Positions 1 to 9,524 of a stretch of 64,000 nucleotides of DNA are shown here, one piece after another. The notes under the pieces were generated by a model. That model was not told the origin of the DNA. It made no database searches and worked only from the letters and a program-made list of their open reading frames with translations. Source of the stretch: G963662905 sp963676725 (lineage in GTDB: Bacteria; Bacteroidota; Bacteroidia; Bacteroidales; WRLA01); assembly GCA_963676725.1 (NCBI GenBank), contig OY781463.1, forward strand, positions 2,170,001 to 2,234,000. Direction: 5' to 3'. Numbering within the stretch: position 1 is the stretch's first letter; each line of letters starts with the position of its first letter. The translations under genes and the position numbers were made by a program.

Positions 1-155
1 GGAGTGCTGGATGGTGGAACCGAAGTCTATTCATTTACCCCCTTAAATTGGTCCAAGAAATCGTCTGTGAGCTGAACTTTACCGACAGCAGCCATCTTGC
101 ACGATCATTAAAAAAAGTATACGGAATGACAGTTAAGGAGTTTATAAACAAATGA
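1..155 (+). CDS. AraC-family transcriptional regulator, C-terminal end (partial)
   Basis: The window opens inside a gene; only the last 50 or so codons are visible, ending at TGA 153-155. The translation contains a segment reading VCELNFTDSSHLARSLKKVY followed by GMTVKEF. This matches the second helix-turn-helix of AraC/XylS regulators (the usual pattern is GFsdpsyFsrxFKkxxGxsPxeyR). The motif is somewhat divergent, with N in place of the usual G before F. The protein would bind DNA and activate or repress nearby genes, but its effector domain lies outside the window, so no ligand can be proposed. Confidence 0.8.
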   Translation, partial: SAGWWNRSLFIYPLKLVQEIVCELNFTDSSHLARSLKKVYGMTVKEFINK

Positions 156-291
156 CAGACTAATGCTAATTGATAATAAAAATAATTTTTCATGAAATCA
201 CATTTTTGCGTACATATTTAAATACAAACATAGTACAACCTCTATTCATCGGTTTGGACAAAGCAAATGTCTTATTTATTCGAAGCTAATA

Positions 292-1512
292 TCACTGTTT
301 TATAACTCTTTGGGTTTTGATTATCGAATTGCCATTCACCAAAGTAATAAAATACACTCCTGATTTTAAATCATTTAAAGAAATATTAGCTGCATTAGTA
401 TTCCCAATGCTTTGGCTTCTTAGCAATTTCCCTTCAAGATTATGTATGGAAATTTTTATGCATTCATTCTCAAAATTTTCAAACTCAATATGAATATACT
501 CACTAAAAGGGTTTGGAAAAATCTTTATCTCACCTGATTGAACAGATTGACCCTCAATAGCTGTTATAACACTTTGACTTTTGTATATTGTTCGATCAGA
601 AACGGCCCATAAGTAGCCTTCAGCATCAAAGCAAAAAGTATGTGGAGGCTCATTACTAAACTGATCATCAATATTTTGCCAATCATGTCCATTGTTTCCT
701 GAAAAAAATGTAGCCTGCCGGGTTCCTACATAAATTTCATTTTCAGAACTTATTATAAAATCAGTTATATAATTATTGGTACTTAGAACCTTTAACCAAA
801 CAGAATCCACTGAAGAAAAAGAATAAAGGCCGTCACAGCTTCCCAGAAAAGCTTCATTGTCGTTATTGAAGCCATAGCAAACAGTATTAATAAGAGCAAT
901 TTCGGAAAGTCCACTATCAATTGTAATCCAAGTATTTCCATTATCACGTGAATATTTACCACCATCAACAAAAATATTGTCATTATGACAAATCCCCAAG
1001 CCCCGAATTCCACTGCTCGAATAATTGGTTTGAATCCATAGGTCACCTCCATTCACGCTATAATCGAGATCTCCCATAACATATTGGCCCGCATATATTG
1101 TTCCGATGGAATTTATTGATAGATATACTGGAGCAAAATTTGATAATCCATTATCCTTTCGCTCCCAACTAAAACCATGATCAATTGATTTATAAAGACT
1201 TCCAAACCACGTTCCCAAATAGATATTATCGTCAGCATCAATAAGGATGTCCATTATCTCGGAAAATTTACCAACCTCCAATAATTGAGTCCAGCTATTT
1301 CCATCATCCGAAGAATAATAAAATAATCCGCTTGGCCATACATCCGGATTCGGCTGATATGTCGTAGCCACAAAGATCTCATTTATTGAGTTTACTGCAA
1401 TGTCGACAATATTTACGCTGTCAGGGAAATTCTTAATAACCCATGCATCATTTGCATATAAATTAAATGAAACGAGTTTCAATAAAATGATTGCAAAAAT
1501 GATTTTTTTCAT
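292..1512 (-). CDS. Secreted BNR-repeat protein with type IX secretion sorting domain
   Basis: Protein of about 406 aa. It begins with a hydrophobic signal peptide ending near LYAN. The body carries repeated Asp-box-like motifs of the sialidase/BNR type (SSDDGNSW, SIDHGFSW, SVNGGDLW, SRDNGNTW, SGNNGHDW), which predict a beta-propeller. The last 75 residues (IFPNPFSEYIHIEF onward, with GKLLRSQ and SGVYFITL) form a Por-type C-terminal sorting domain, so the protein should be exported by the type IX system and attached to or released from the outer surface. The ATG at 1512 is preferred to a GTG two codons upstream because it starts directly at the charged end of the signal peptide. Similar proteins lie at 46.3 and 49.5 kb. 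The ligand or substrate is unknown; there is no clear evidence that it is a sialidase. Confidence 0.85.
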   Translation of the reverse strand: MKKIIFAIILLKLVSFNLYANDAWVIKNFPDSVNIVDIAVNSINEIFVATTYQPNPDVWPSGLFYYSSDDGNSWTQLLEVGKFSEIMDILIDADDNIYLGTWFGSLYKSIDHGFSWERKDNGLSNFAPVYLSINSIGTIYAGQYVMGDLDYSVNGGDLWIQTNYSSSGIRGLGICHNDNIFVDGGKYSRDNGNTWITIDSGLSEIALINTVCYGFNNDNEAFLGSCDGLYSFSSVDSVWLKVLSTNNYITDFIISSENEIYVGTRQATFFSGNNGHDWQNIDDQFSNEPPHTFCFDAEGYLWAVSDRTIYKSQSVITAIEGQSVQSGEIKIFPNPFSEYIHIEFENFENECIKISIHNLEGKLLRSQSIGNTNAANISLNDLKSGVYFITLVNGNSIIKTQRVIKQ

Positions 1513-1558
1513 GTTCACTCAATTAAGTTTTCTTTTCACATATTTCTTCAAAACTGTA

Positions 1559-1990
1559 TTAATCAATGAGATTTTCCTGAATCCTAATTTGGTCTTTTAC
1601 GTACTGAATATAGCGTTGCTTTTTAAAATCAAACCATTGCTGCCTAAACTCTCCGGAATTATCGATCAGCCATTTAAAATTTCTAAATGGTTTCGATTTA
1701 TTGAGGGCACGAAATAAATTTTCTTGCAATTTAAAATCCTCAATCTGCTCTGAAAAGTCAGACATTATCTGATATGATTCATATGAATCGAATCGATCAA
1801 ATTCATAATAATCATCCTGGTTTTCTTCAATTAGCTTTAATTCCTTCTCCGTGAGTTCGTCCTGATCATCATAGCCAGGATCATAACCGGGCAGGATTTC
1901 TATCTTGTCGGTTTTAAAATTATAAAAGCACCTCATGCCGATATCCAGATTGCCTGCAATATCTTCAATTTGTTTCTCTGTTAGTTTCAT
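1559..1990 (-). CDS. UPF0158 family protein
   Basis: Small acidic protein of about 143 aa starting MKLTEKQIEDIAG. It has the features I associate with UPF0158: an N-terminal helix followed by a stretch describing the substrate-like part (GMRCFYNFKTDKIEILPG), a central YESYQIMSDF segment, and a C-terminal PFRNFKWLI...RQQWFDFKKQRYIQYV block. The biochemical role of this family is unknown. The ATG at 1990 is preferred over an upstream TTG. It sits 46 bp upstream (in transcription order) of the secreted protein gene at 292-1512 and could be co-transcribed with it, although nothing suggests a shared function. Confidence 0.75.
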   Translation of the reverse strand: MKLTEKQIEDIAGNLDIGMRCFYNFKTDKIEILPGYDPGYDDQDELTEKELKLIEENQDDYYEFDRFDSYESYQIMSDFSEQIEDFKLQENLFRALNKSKPFRNFKWLIDNSGEFRQQWFDFKKQRYIQYVKDQIRIQENLID

Positions 1991-2392
1991 TTCTTTCAAA
2001 TCGTACAATATAATAATTGATGTTGATCGCTCAAAATTTAGGAACTAGCAGTTTTATGAACTAATATCCTTAATAAAAACATTTCAAATTCGGCATAAAG
2101 GTAGCAAATACTTAAATAAAAAATGTAAATAATTCTGTGCATAATACAAATTATTATCAGAAATAAGCATCTATATAGAAAACACAGGGAAATACAGCAA
2201 TTTGTGGTCACCTATTTCGAATGGTTTTCCAATGATCTATAAATTCATATAAGTCATAATGTTGCAATAATTTTAGAAAAAAAAAAAAAAAAAAAAAGAG
2301 CTTAGATACGTGCCTAAAAACATAAAACCAAAGGTTCAATTTGCACCAAGTCTGTTGATCTATAGACAAGAAACATGACAATTTAAAAAAAA
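1991..2392. other. Intergenic region with no recognised gene
   Basis: About 400 bp of AT-rich DNA between the UPF0158 gene and the CotH gene. The only notable content is a run of 21 A residues at 2277-2297. No convincing coding sequence, RNA gene or terminator hairpin is visible. The promoter of the UPF0158 gene presumably lies at its left end. Confidence 0.6.
2277..2297. repeat. Homopolymer run of 21 adenines
   Basis: Twenty-one consecutive A residues follow TTTTAG. A run of this length is rare in bacterial chromosomes, prone to replication slippage and to sequencing error. It lies about 100 bp beyond the stop codon of the CotH gene (2393), which is transcribed toward it; no GC-rich hairpin precedes it on either strand, so it is not an ordinary terminator. 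Confidence 0.8.
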
Positions 2393-3898
2393 CTAGATCG
2401 CATTATATGCATTATCCAGCCAATTCATTCTTTCGATAAACCAATTCTTAAGATGTTCTACTTCTTGTGCGTGCGTATCATAAACCACAGGATTCGGCCA
2501 TACATAGTTTCCGAATAAGTCCCAACGATCATCATTTTCTTCCTGTGCCCATCTGAGATAATCAGCTTTTTGATCAATTATTTGAATCAAATAGGCCTGA
2601 TTGTTCCTAAAAAAGCTGAAACGGCTTTTCACCAAATCAACAAATGAAGGGTCTTCAAACAGTCGCTGAAACCACTGATGCTCTTTTACCCAAAAGCCCT
2701 CAGGATATTGAGTATCGGCATAATTAACATTTCCAAAGCCAAGATCAAAATCCCATAATGGCCCCATTTTAATTTTCTCCCCCGGAATAAGATTGAAATA
2801 CATACTTGAATAATCTTTCGAGTCTACATTTTTAGCAATTTCATTGATTAGATACCAATCCACAAAGCTTTCCACATCAATATATTTTCTGTATCCATTC
2901 AGCGGATCCTTGAAATAGCTTGAGTATAGAACCTCTTCAAACTCAATGATATGGTTCATAATATAATTATATTCAGAGCTTTCAAAACTTATTTCAGGCT
3001 CTTTAATCTGGATTGTAAAGCGTGTAGAATTAAAGTAAATGTCCCCATCCTCAAGATGATCGGAATTATCTATTTCACAAAGAAAACCATTATCACCAAT
3101 ATTTACCCGATTTTCGCCCACTTCCACTTTTTGGGTGATATTGTAGGTACCATTATACTCCTCATTTATAAAAACCTCGCTATATCGGCATTCCGGTGTC
3201 CATTCCAAATTACTGATATACCCCATTTCAAAAGCTAAATTATTTCTAATGAGTGTTTTATCGGAATATTCTGCCAGAAAAATCCATTTCTTATCCTCCG
3301 GCATTCCGAGCACTTCGGTTTTATCATCGAATTTAAGCTGATATGGTTTTTTGGGAGGTAAAAACCATGTAGAATGACCTCTTCCTCTGATTTTCATATC
3401 CCCTGAAGCATCATTAAACATATTTCTACCATCTATTGATGTAAAACCGGAAACATAGTCCTCTTTTGAGCTTATTTCGACATGATCATCTGTAGTAATT
3501 GAAATGATTGGCAATCCGGTAAACCACACAATTTCAATAGTATAATCTTTTGTTAAGCCATCTTCGCCAAGAACTGTATATGTAAGGGTTTCAGAAAAAT
3601 CATTTACCGTAATTCCACTATTCTGAATCTTTTCTCCAATTCGTACTTCTGCACCAGCAAAATCAAAATTAGCCACTAGCTTTGTGATATCAGCATAATA
3701 AGGAAGATTACCATTAAATTTATTTCCATCACTATCCATGTAAATATTGTATAATAAATCAGGATTATTTGCTTTTCTAAATACAAAATTGGATAATGAC
3801 AATGATATTCCCGGCTCCACTACTTCGTCTTCTTCGGTTTGACAAGCAGAAAATATTGTGAGAACGATTAAGAATAAGATAAATACTTTTTTATGCAT
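2393..3898 (-). CDS. CotH kinase family lipoprotein
   Basis: Protein of 501 aa. The N-terminus has a lipoprotein signal peptide with the cysteine in IFSACQTEED, so it is probably anchored in the outer membrane. The region from about residue 130 to the end matches CotH-like proteins: MKIRGRGHSTW, KKPYQLKFD, KKWIFLAEYSDKTLIRN, then YRKYIDVESFVDWYLINE, and the hallmark MGPLWDFDLGFGN. CotH in Bacillus is an atypical protein kinase acting on spore coat proteins. Bacteroidota homologues are surface proteins of unknown substrate, often found in polysaccharide-related loci. It lies downstream of the GH38 gene (155-bp gap) on the same strand. Family assignment is firm; kinase activity is only inferred. 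Confidence 0.88.
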   Translation of the reverse strand: MHKKVFILFLIVLTIFSACQTEEDEVVEPGISLSLSNFVFRKANNPDLLYNIYMDSDGNKFNGNLPYYADITKLVANFDFAGAEVRIGEKIQNSGITVNDFSETLTYTVLGEDGLTKDYTIEIVWFTGLPIISITTDDHVEISSKEDYVSGFTSIDGRNMFNDASGDMKIRGRGHSTWFLPPKKPYQLKFDDKTEVLGMPEDKKWIFLAEYSDKTLIRNNLAFEMGYISNLEWTPECRYSEVFINEEYNGTYNITQKVEVGENRVNIGDNGFLCEIDNSDHLEDGDIYFNSTRFTIQIKEPEISFESSEYNYIMNHIIEFEEVLYSSYFKDPLNGYRKYIDVESFVDWYLINEIAKNVDSKDYSSMYFNLIPGEKIKMGPLWDFDLGFGNVNYADTQYPEGFWVKEHQWFQRLFEDPSFVDLVKSRFSFFRNNQAYLIQIIDQKADYLRWAQEENDDRWDLFGNYVWPNPVVYDTHAQEVEHLKNWFIERMNWLDNAYNAI

Positions 3899-4053
3899 GT
3901 TTTCCTTTTGAGTGAATATAACTTCCTCAAAGATAGAAATTTATTAACAAAAGCGATTTGCCATAGGTCTCCATCCACCTATTTCAGTAATTGAGCTGTT
4001 CGTTCTAGGCAGATTTCGATTTCTTATTTTGGCAATCACTCCCGACTCTACCC

Positions 4054-7000
4054 TTAGTCGAAATTCAATTTTATAAATTTTGTTTCAAAATGCTCCATAA
4101 GCAGAGGGGCATTCAGTTCAGCCAATTCTTCTTCCAAAATATTCACTTCCTGTATTGAAGATGCGCCTGTTTCTTCCATCAATCGTCTGATGTCTAATAT
4201 TGCATGATCTCCTTCAAGCTCCCTGAGATGCAATACAATACCTTTATTATCCGCCGATGGTGCAGAGTTTACCAATAGTAAATTAGGGACATCAATATGA
4301 AGCAGTGAGCGGGATACTAATTTTGTTTTCACATTTCCTTTGGCAGGCATAATAATTCTTGATTTAAGTGGCACTCGATCTCCCCAGCCAAAATGCGTTG
4401 CAAACAGGTCCGAATTATCGTCGGAAGAGGTAATGCTGTATGTCCACTGCAATTCACCTTCCTGACTCGCCTTGAAATTTGTCACCCAATAGTTATTCAA
4501 AACCCATGAATAAATATGGTTTGTTTTTGGTTTTAGGCGATAATAATATCTGCCTGTATTCATGGCGCCAAATTGCACCAATGGTATTTCATTGCTTACA
4601 AAAACAATTTGCGCATTCTCTCCTTTTACTGCAGCAAAATTTTGGATGGTATTCCAATCCGAAGAGGTTCCTTCGAGCTGATTAATGCCCGGATAAACAA
4701 CAGCACCCTGCACTTCAAATGCTAATTTCCCTTTCTCCAGTTTCAAAGGAAAAGCAATATAAACCCCCTCTGCACTTATCACCGGAAGCTTAATCATATC
4801 ATAGAGAAATTCAATCTTTTTTTGATGGTGGTAGAGCCTGATTTCTATTGTTATACCACGATCATCAGCACATACAGGCATATCCCCATGAAGAAAAATA
4901 CTTTGATAAATCGCTCCATTTTCTTTTTTCGTTATTTCAATATTACTCATCAAGCGACGACGCATCCCTAGAGCTTTATAGACCGTATCCCTATTGGTGT
5001 TTGTAAGGCGCTCCATTTGGTGCCTATTGTCTAATTCCTCATAAATAAATTGCCCCAGGGTCAGGGTATCGTTTGGGTCAATCAATTCTTTTTGAAGCTC
5101 TTTATCGAAAATACTTCGTACAACCCCTTTGTTTTCATCAAGGCTTATCTTATAAAAATCGTTTTCGAATGTTTGCTCATTGATAGGTGGATTCTCTTTG
5201 CTTTTCCTTCTGGGATGAATTTGCAAGGTTTTATATCCAAATGGGGGGACATCTTCGACCCATAATGCAAAATATGTACCTTCAACCCTCTGATCATATC
5301 TCTGATAAGGGACTTCCCTACCGTCGGAGTCCGTAATTGTAAAATCACATCCTTCAGGCACGATTTCATTCTCCAAAAACAATTTTAGCATACCGGAGCG
5401 CTTCCAATTGAGGGTATTGAATACAGCAATAATTGCTTCGCCTGATTTATTCAAATGAGGCTCAAAAAATGCCAGTGTTTTCTCTTCCAAAGCAGAAACT
5501 TTTTTAACGGCTTCCCAGGCATAAGCTGATTTCATTGCCCACTGATTGATTGTGTTTTGCAATAAAGGATCGCTAACGCTTTCCGCTGCGCCATGCGTAT
5601 GCTCATCATAAAAAAGAAGGTTGTCGTACACATCATCAATCTCATTCTGAACATTTTCAGGCATCTCAATCCCCAATATTTTGCCCATTGATAAGAGAGC
5701 TGTTATTGCAGAAATATCTAATTGTGCTTTCCGAACTTCTTTTGTTTCATTGGCAGCGGAGCCTACTCCATCAGTCCACCAATCTGGCCAGGCGACCTTT
5801 TTCTCAGGCAGATCATTCGCATGTTGCTCATCGAGATAAATCATAAAATCCCTAGCCAAAGCGCTTCTCAGTTTTGGCCATTCATACTTTTCATTCCATT
5901 CTTTTATAATATCACATGCTTTTGTTGAAGGCGGTGAATTATCGGTTATATAACCGGAAAATTGTAAAGAAACTTTATCATATGGATAGCCATTTTCTTC
6001 TAAAGTAGTAAGGTAACATGATAGATTATTTCTCAATATATCTTGTTGATTTGCAGTAATCCCGAGACTATTTGCGTGTTGATAATGCTCGCTTCGGTAG
6101 GCCAGCAAACGATTTCCGGCAGGGGATTGCCACCAGAAAGCCGTTGGTTTATTGAAAGGCTTGCGTGCTCGATGCGCATGCACTCCCATTGTAAGGTACT
6201 TAATATCAGTATTATGATAATAATCAACCATACACCATCCAATTCCGTTCACATCATTTTGCATGGCAGTTGTGACATTAATCCCCTTATTTTTAAGCAT
6301 ACGCAAAGTCTTGGTTTGTGCTGCCAATGCCGGTTCATCAGCAATCTCTGAATAATTGAGGAACATGCCGGTTGCTTCTATCCGGTTTTCCTTGATGCGT
6401 TTTAATAAACGATCCACCTGTTCTTTTGGGCGACTTTCCAGATATTCCCGGATCGACCATGATGTTTCGCAGGTCCAACGAAATTTTGACGCATCAGGAT
6501 AGTCGTCTGTTTGATCGCAAAAATCTAGGGCATGATCGATATAGCGCAGATGTTCGGGCAAAATCTCTGTTTGTGGACGCGTATAACCTATATCTGTATG
6601 AGTATGTTGCACAAGAAAAATCTCCCATTTCTTAACAGGGGCAAGCGTACATGTTTGATGCATCGTTTCCTCACCATCAATATGTATATCCGCCATAAAA
6701 GAAGTTTCCTTTTCTACTTTTGGCAGATAAATTTCCAGATGATTAAAGCCTGCTCTTAAGGTATCCACGGTTTTACTATCTCCAATTGTGATGCTTACCT
6801 CCGCATCCTCACCCACATGAATAAAGTCGATACTCAAGGAATGAAATAATTTCCCATCTTTTTTCGCAACTACTTTATTCTGAAATATTTCCACTTTCTC
6901 TTCTATTGGGGTTTTGAATGTCATAAACCAAGCATTATTATTTTTGCTTGATGACGAAATCTTAATAGAAGCAGCTTTTCCCAACTCTATAGCCGAAACA

Positions 7001-7452
7001 GGGAGTTTCAAAAGGGCAAAACCCATTTGGTCTTCGTACTTATCGAGCATTGTAACATTTAGGGTTAATTCGGCACCATCTTTCCCACAAAATTTTATAA
7101 AACCCAATTCAGATGTTTTCGAATTACTGAATGAAATATACTCTTTCTCATTCACACTCAGCAGGAATTGCGCCGGATTTGAAGAGACATCCATTCCAAA
7201 CAGCCAAATAAATGTACAATATTTTTCGGCATAATTCAGGGGAATGACTTCGGTTTTCCACTCAATAGAAGGATAATTCTGCTGCCCTCGCAGAAGCAAT
7301 GAAGAAGTTACTTCAGGAATGGGGGAATGATACCCAAAGCGTGTTCCTTGAACTTCCTCTGTAAATCCCTGAAAATAATGCTGTTTTCGGTTCTGGCCGA
7401 ATACAGTTGTACTCAAAATAAAAAAAAACACGATCAATAATTTATGTTTCAT
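4054..7452 (-). CDS. Glycoside hydrolase family 38 (alpha-mannosidase-like) secreted enzyme
   Basis: Large protein (about 1,132 aa) with a signal peptide (MKHKLLIVFFFILS...FGQ). An N-terminal beta-rich region of about 280 residues precedes the GH38 catalytic domain. That domain shows the zinc-binding HTHTDIGY motif (near residue 285) and QNDVNGIGW (near residue 400), whose Asp is the expected nucleophile. A C-terminal beta-sandwich part follows (KTLQIHPR, FYKISLDENKGVVRSIFDKE). GH38 enzymes remove alpha-linked mannose from glycans; the extra N-terminal region is longer than in the minimal enzyme. I place the start at the ATG next to the signal peptide; ATG codons also occur one and five codons upstream. 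The enzyme probably works in the periplasm or outside the cell, supporting use of glycoprotein or algal/fungal mannans. Confidence 0.88.
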   Translation of the reverse strand: MKHKLLIVFFFILSTTVFGQNRKQHYFQGFTEEVQGTRFGYHSPIPEVTSSLLLRGQQNYPSIEWKTEVIPLNYAEKYCTFIWLFGMDVSSNPAQFLLSVNEKEYISFSNSKTSELGFIKFCGKDGAELTLNVTMLDKYEDQMGFALLKLPVSAIELGKAASIKISSSSKNNNAWFMTFKTPIEEKVEIFQNKVVAKKDGKLFHSLSIDFIHVGEDAEVSITIGDSKTVDTLRAGFNHLEIYLPKVEKETSFMADIHIDGEETMHQTCTLAPVKKWEIFLVQHTHTDIGYTRPQTEILPEHLRYIDHALDFCDQTDDYPDASKFRWTCETSWSIREYLESRPKEQVDRLLKRIKENRIEATGMFLNYSEIADEPALAAQTKTLRMLKNKGINVTTAMQNDVNGIGWCMVDYYHNTDIKYLTMGVHAHRARKPFNKPTAFWWQSPAGNRLLAYRSEHYQHANSLGITANQQDILRNNLSCYLTTLEENGYPYDKVSLQFSGYITDNSPPSTKACDIIKEWNEKYEWPKLRSALARDFMIYLDEQHANDLPEKKVAWPDWWTDGVGSAANETKEVRKAQLDISAITALLSMGKILGIEMPENVQNEIDDVYDNLLFYDEHTHGAAESVSDPLLQNTINQWAMKSAYAWEAVKKVSALEEKTLAFFEPHLNKSGEAIIAVFNTLNWKRSGMLKLFLENEIVPEGCDFTITDSDGREVPYQRYDQRVEGTYFALWVEDVPPFGYKTLQIHPRRKSKENPPINEQTFENDFYKISLDENKGVVRSIFDKELQKELIDPNDTLTLGQFIYEELDNRHQMERLTNTNRDTVYKALGMRRRLMSNIEITKKENGAIYQSIFLHGDMPVCADDRGITIEIRLYHHQKKIEFLYDMIKLPVISAEGVYIAFPLKLEKGKLAFEVQGAVVYPGINQLEGTSSDWNTIQNFAAVKGENAQIVFVSNEIPLVQFGAMNTGRYYYRLKPKTNHIYSWVLNNYWVTNFKASQEGELQWTYSITSSDDNSDLFATHFGWGDRVPLKSRIIMPAKGNVKTKLVSRSLLHIDVPNLLLVNSAPSADNKGIVLHLRELEGDHAILDIRRLMEETGASSIQEVNILEEELAELNAPLLMEHFETKFIKLNFD

Positions 7453-7682
7453 CATGCTCATAATCATCTACTAATTAAGCTGTTAATTATTTTGCAACAA
7501 TCCTTCCTACCCTATCGCAATAAATATTCCTAAGGCGATATTAATACTTTATTGCTTCGAATAAGAGCATAAATGTAGTAATTAATTGCACGTATGGGCA
7601 TTCGGGACGCTTTATTTGATAATGCGATTGAAAAGAAGATGTAGCTTTTTTTGAAGCCATCTAACTACCTAAATTCTCTCTA

Positions 7683-8645
7683 TTACAGGCTTTTCCATCT
7701 ACTGTTCCGCCACTTATTCTGCTCCTCTGAGTTAAGGAATGTCCAGGCGATAATGCGGCTCGATTTATTTCCTGTCCCCATGGGAATCATCCTAATCTCT
7801 ATTGCCTCCATTTTCTCCAATGAGCTATTAATCCCTTTGAGATTGGATTGTTTTGACACCAAAGTTGAGAACCAATAGCAGCTTTTTCGGATCTCCTTGC
7901 TTTCCCGAATCATTTTATGGATAAAGGCATATTCGCCACCATCATAAATAAGTTCATTGCTTATTCCTGCAAAATTGAGTTCTGGATTTTTCGCGCTTTT
8001 CCCTGAGAGATTCTTTACTTTTCTGCGGCTTTCTTTTTGCGCATCATCTGCGGAAGCATGAAAAGGCGGATTACAGACCGCTAAATCAATATGCTCATTT
8101 TCATTGATGATCCCCCGGAAAATATTCGCCTTATTTTCTTGCAATCTGAATTCGATCTTATCTTTGAGTGATGGATTGGCCGCCACAATCTTCTGTGCTG
8201 CTTCAATTGATTTTGGATCAATATCTGAGGCGATAAAATTCCAGCCATATTCAGTAAGCCCAATAATTGGGTAGATACAATTTGCGCCCACACCAATATC
8301 CAAACATTTTATTTGGCTACCCCTTGGAATTGCACCATGATTAGATTCGCCTAATAAATCGGCCATATAGTGCATATAATCAGCTCTTCCGGGAATTGGC
8401 GGGCATAAATTCTCTTTTGGGAATTCCCAATACTTTATCCCATAATAATGATTTAGCAATGCTTTGTTTAGAAGTCGGACAGCAAGAGGATTTGAAAAAT
8501 CAACCGATTCCGCTCCATATTTATTAGGCTTTATAAACGGTATCAATTCAGGATTGGAGATTGCCAAAGCATTTAAATCATATCTTTCCCTGTTTCTGTT
8601 TCTGGGATGGAGTCTGGTTTTTTCAGGTATTTTTGATTTTGCCAT
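7683..8645 (-). CDS. rlmF: 23S rRNA (adenine-1618-N6)-methyltransferase RlmF
   Basis: The protein starts MAKSKIPEKTRLHPRNRNRERYDL, which aligns well with the N-terminus of Escherichia coli RlmF (LHPRNRHHSRYDL), so I prefer the ATG at 8645 to the GTG at 8681. It then carries SVDFSNPLAVRLLNKALL, CPPIPGRADYMHYMADLL, the SAM-binding CLDIGVGANCIYPIIG and the catalytic CNPPFHAS motif of N6-adenine methyltransferases, followed by the family's FAGISNELIYDGGE segment. It methylates A1618 of 23S rRNA in the cytoplasm. The gene lies 36 bp after the stop of marC on the same strand, so the two are probably co-transcribed. Confidence 0.95.
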   Translation of the reverse strand: MAKSKIPEKTRLHPRNRNRERYDLNALAISNPELIPFIKPNKYGAESVDFSNPLAVRLLNKALLNHYYGIKYWEFPKENLCPPIPGRADYMHYMADLLGESNHGAIPRGSQIKCLDIGVGANCIYPIIGLTEYGWNFIASDIDPKSIEAAQKIVAANPSLKDKIEFRLQENKANIFRGIINENEHIDLAVCNPPFHASADDAQKESRRKVKNLSGKSAKNPELNFAGISNELIYDGGEYAFIHKMIRESKEIRKSCYWFSTLVSKQSNLKGINSSLEKMEAIEIRMIPMGTGNKSSRIIAWTFLNSEEQNKWRNSRWKSL

Positions 8646-8681
8646 GGCATTATTTGTTTCATATTTCATCAGTGGAAGCAC

Positions 8682-9293
8682 TTATAATAAATGAAATGTC
8701 TCCTTAATTCCTTCCATAATATTTGCAACGGCTACTGATGATAATATTAAACCCATAATCCGGCTAATAATACTTGCTCCGGCATCGCCGATGAGTTTAT
8801 GCACCTTGGTTGCCAGGATCAATAAAACCAAAACCACGACTAAAACGCCAAATAAAAGCAGACTGGATTGAAATTGCTCCCAAACGCTAAATTGAGAATT
8901 CTCGGTAAGCAACACCACGGCAAGCATTGCGCCTGGGCTGGCAATTGAAGGCATGGCTAATGGGAAAATGGCCGTTTCTGTTGTGCTTTTTATTGTTTTG
9001 ATTTCAGATTCCGGTTTCCCTTCGCCAAAAATCATTGTTAGAGCAAAGAGAAAGAGTACGATTCCTCCTGCAATCTGAAAAGCCGGAAGAGGAATTTTTA
9101 TTGCATTCAGGATAATTTCACCAGCTATAATAAAAAACAAAAGCACACAAAACGAAACAATTACCGATTTAATTGCTATGGACTTTTTCTCCTGCTCATC
9201 AAAACCCCTTGTAGCAGCAATAAAAACAGGGACTGTGCCTATGGGGTCAATCACGGCAAAGAAATAGATAAAAGTGGCAATATATTCATTCAT
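8682..9293 (-). CDS. MarC family integral membrane protein
   Basis: About 203 aa, starting MNEYIATFIYFFAVIDPIGTVP, which matches the typical MarC/UPF0056 N-terminus with the conserved D-P-x-G motif in the first membrane helix. Six hydrophobic helices are visible (for example AIKSVIVSFCVLLFFIIAGEII, FQIAGGIVLFLFALTMIF, PLAMPSIASPGAMLAVVLL, LLLFGVLVVVLVLLILATK). An upstream in-frame ATG would add a 19-residue extension not seen in the family, so I reject it. The function is uncertain: the original link to multiple antibiotic resistance was withdrawn, and an amino-acid or small-metabolite exporter role is only suggested. It precedes rlmF. Confidence 0.9.
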   Translation of the reverse strand: MNEYIATFIYFFAVIDPIGTVPVFIAATRGFDEQEKKSIAIKSVIVSFCVLLFFIIAGEIILNAIKIPLPAFQIAGGIVLFLFALTMIFGEGKPESEIKTIKSTTETAIFPLAMPSIASPGAMLAVVLLTENSQFSVWEQFQSSLLLFGVLVVVLVLLILATKVHKLIGDAGASIISRIMGLILSSVAVANIMEGIKETFHLL

Positions 9294-9524
9294 AATAAAG
9301 TCATTTTCAATTTCAGGAAATTTCAAAAATACTTCCAAAATATAATACAAATATCGGTAAATATTCCAAATACACCAGAAAACACTTCATCATTCAACAT
9401 ATTCCATTTTACCCAAAATTAAGGCCATCTCAGAAATAAAATCTGAATAATAGCTGATATTAATAATCGCAATATTATTACAAAACTTACATTAATAATT
9501 AATTGTCATTAAAAACACACCATC

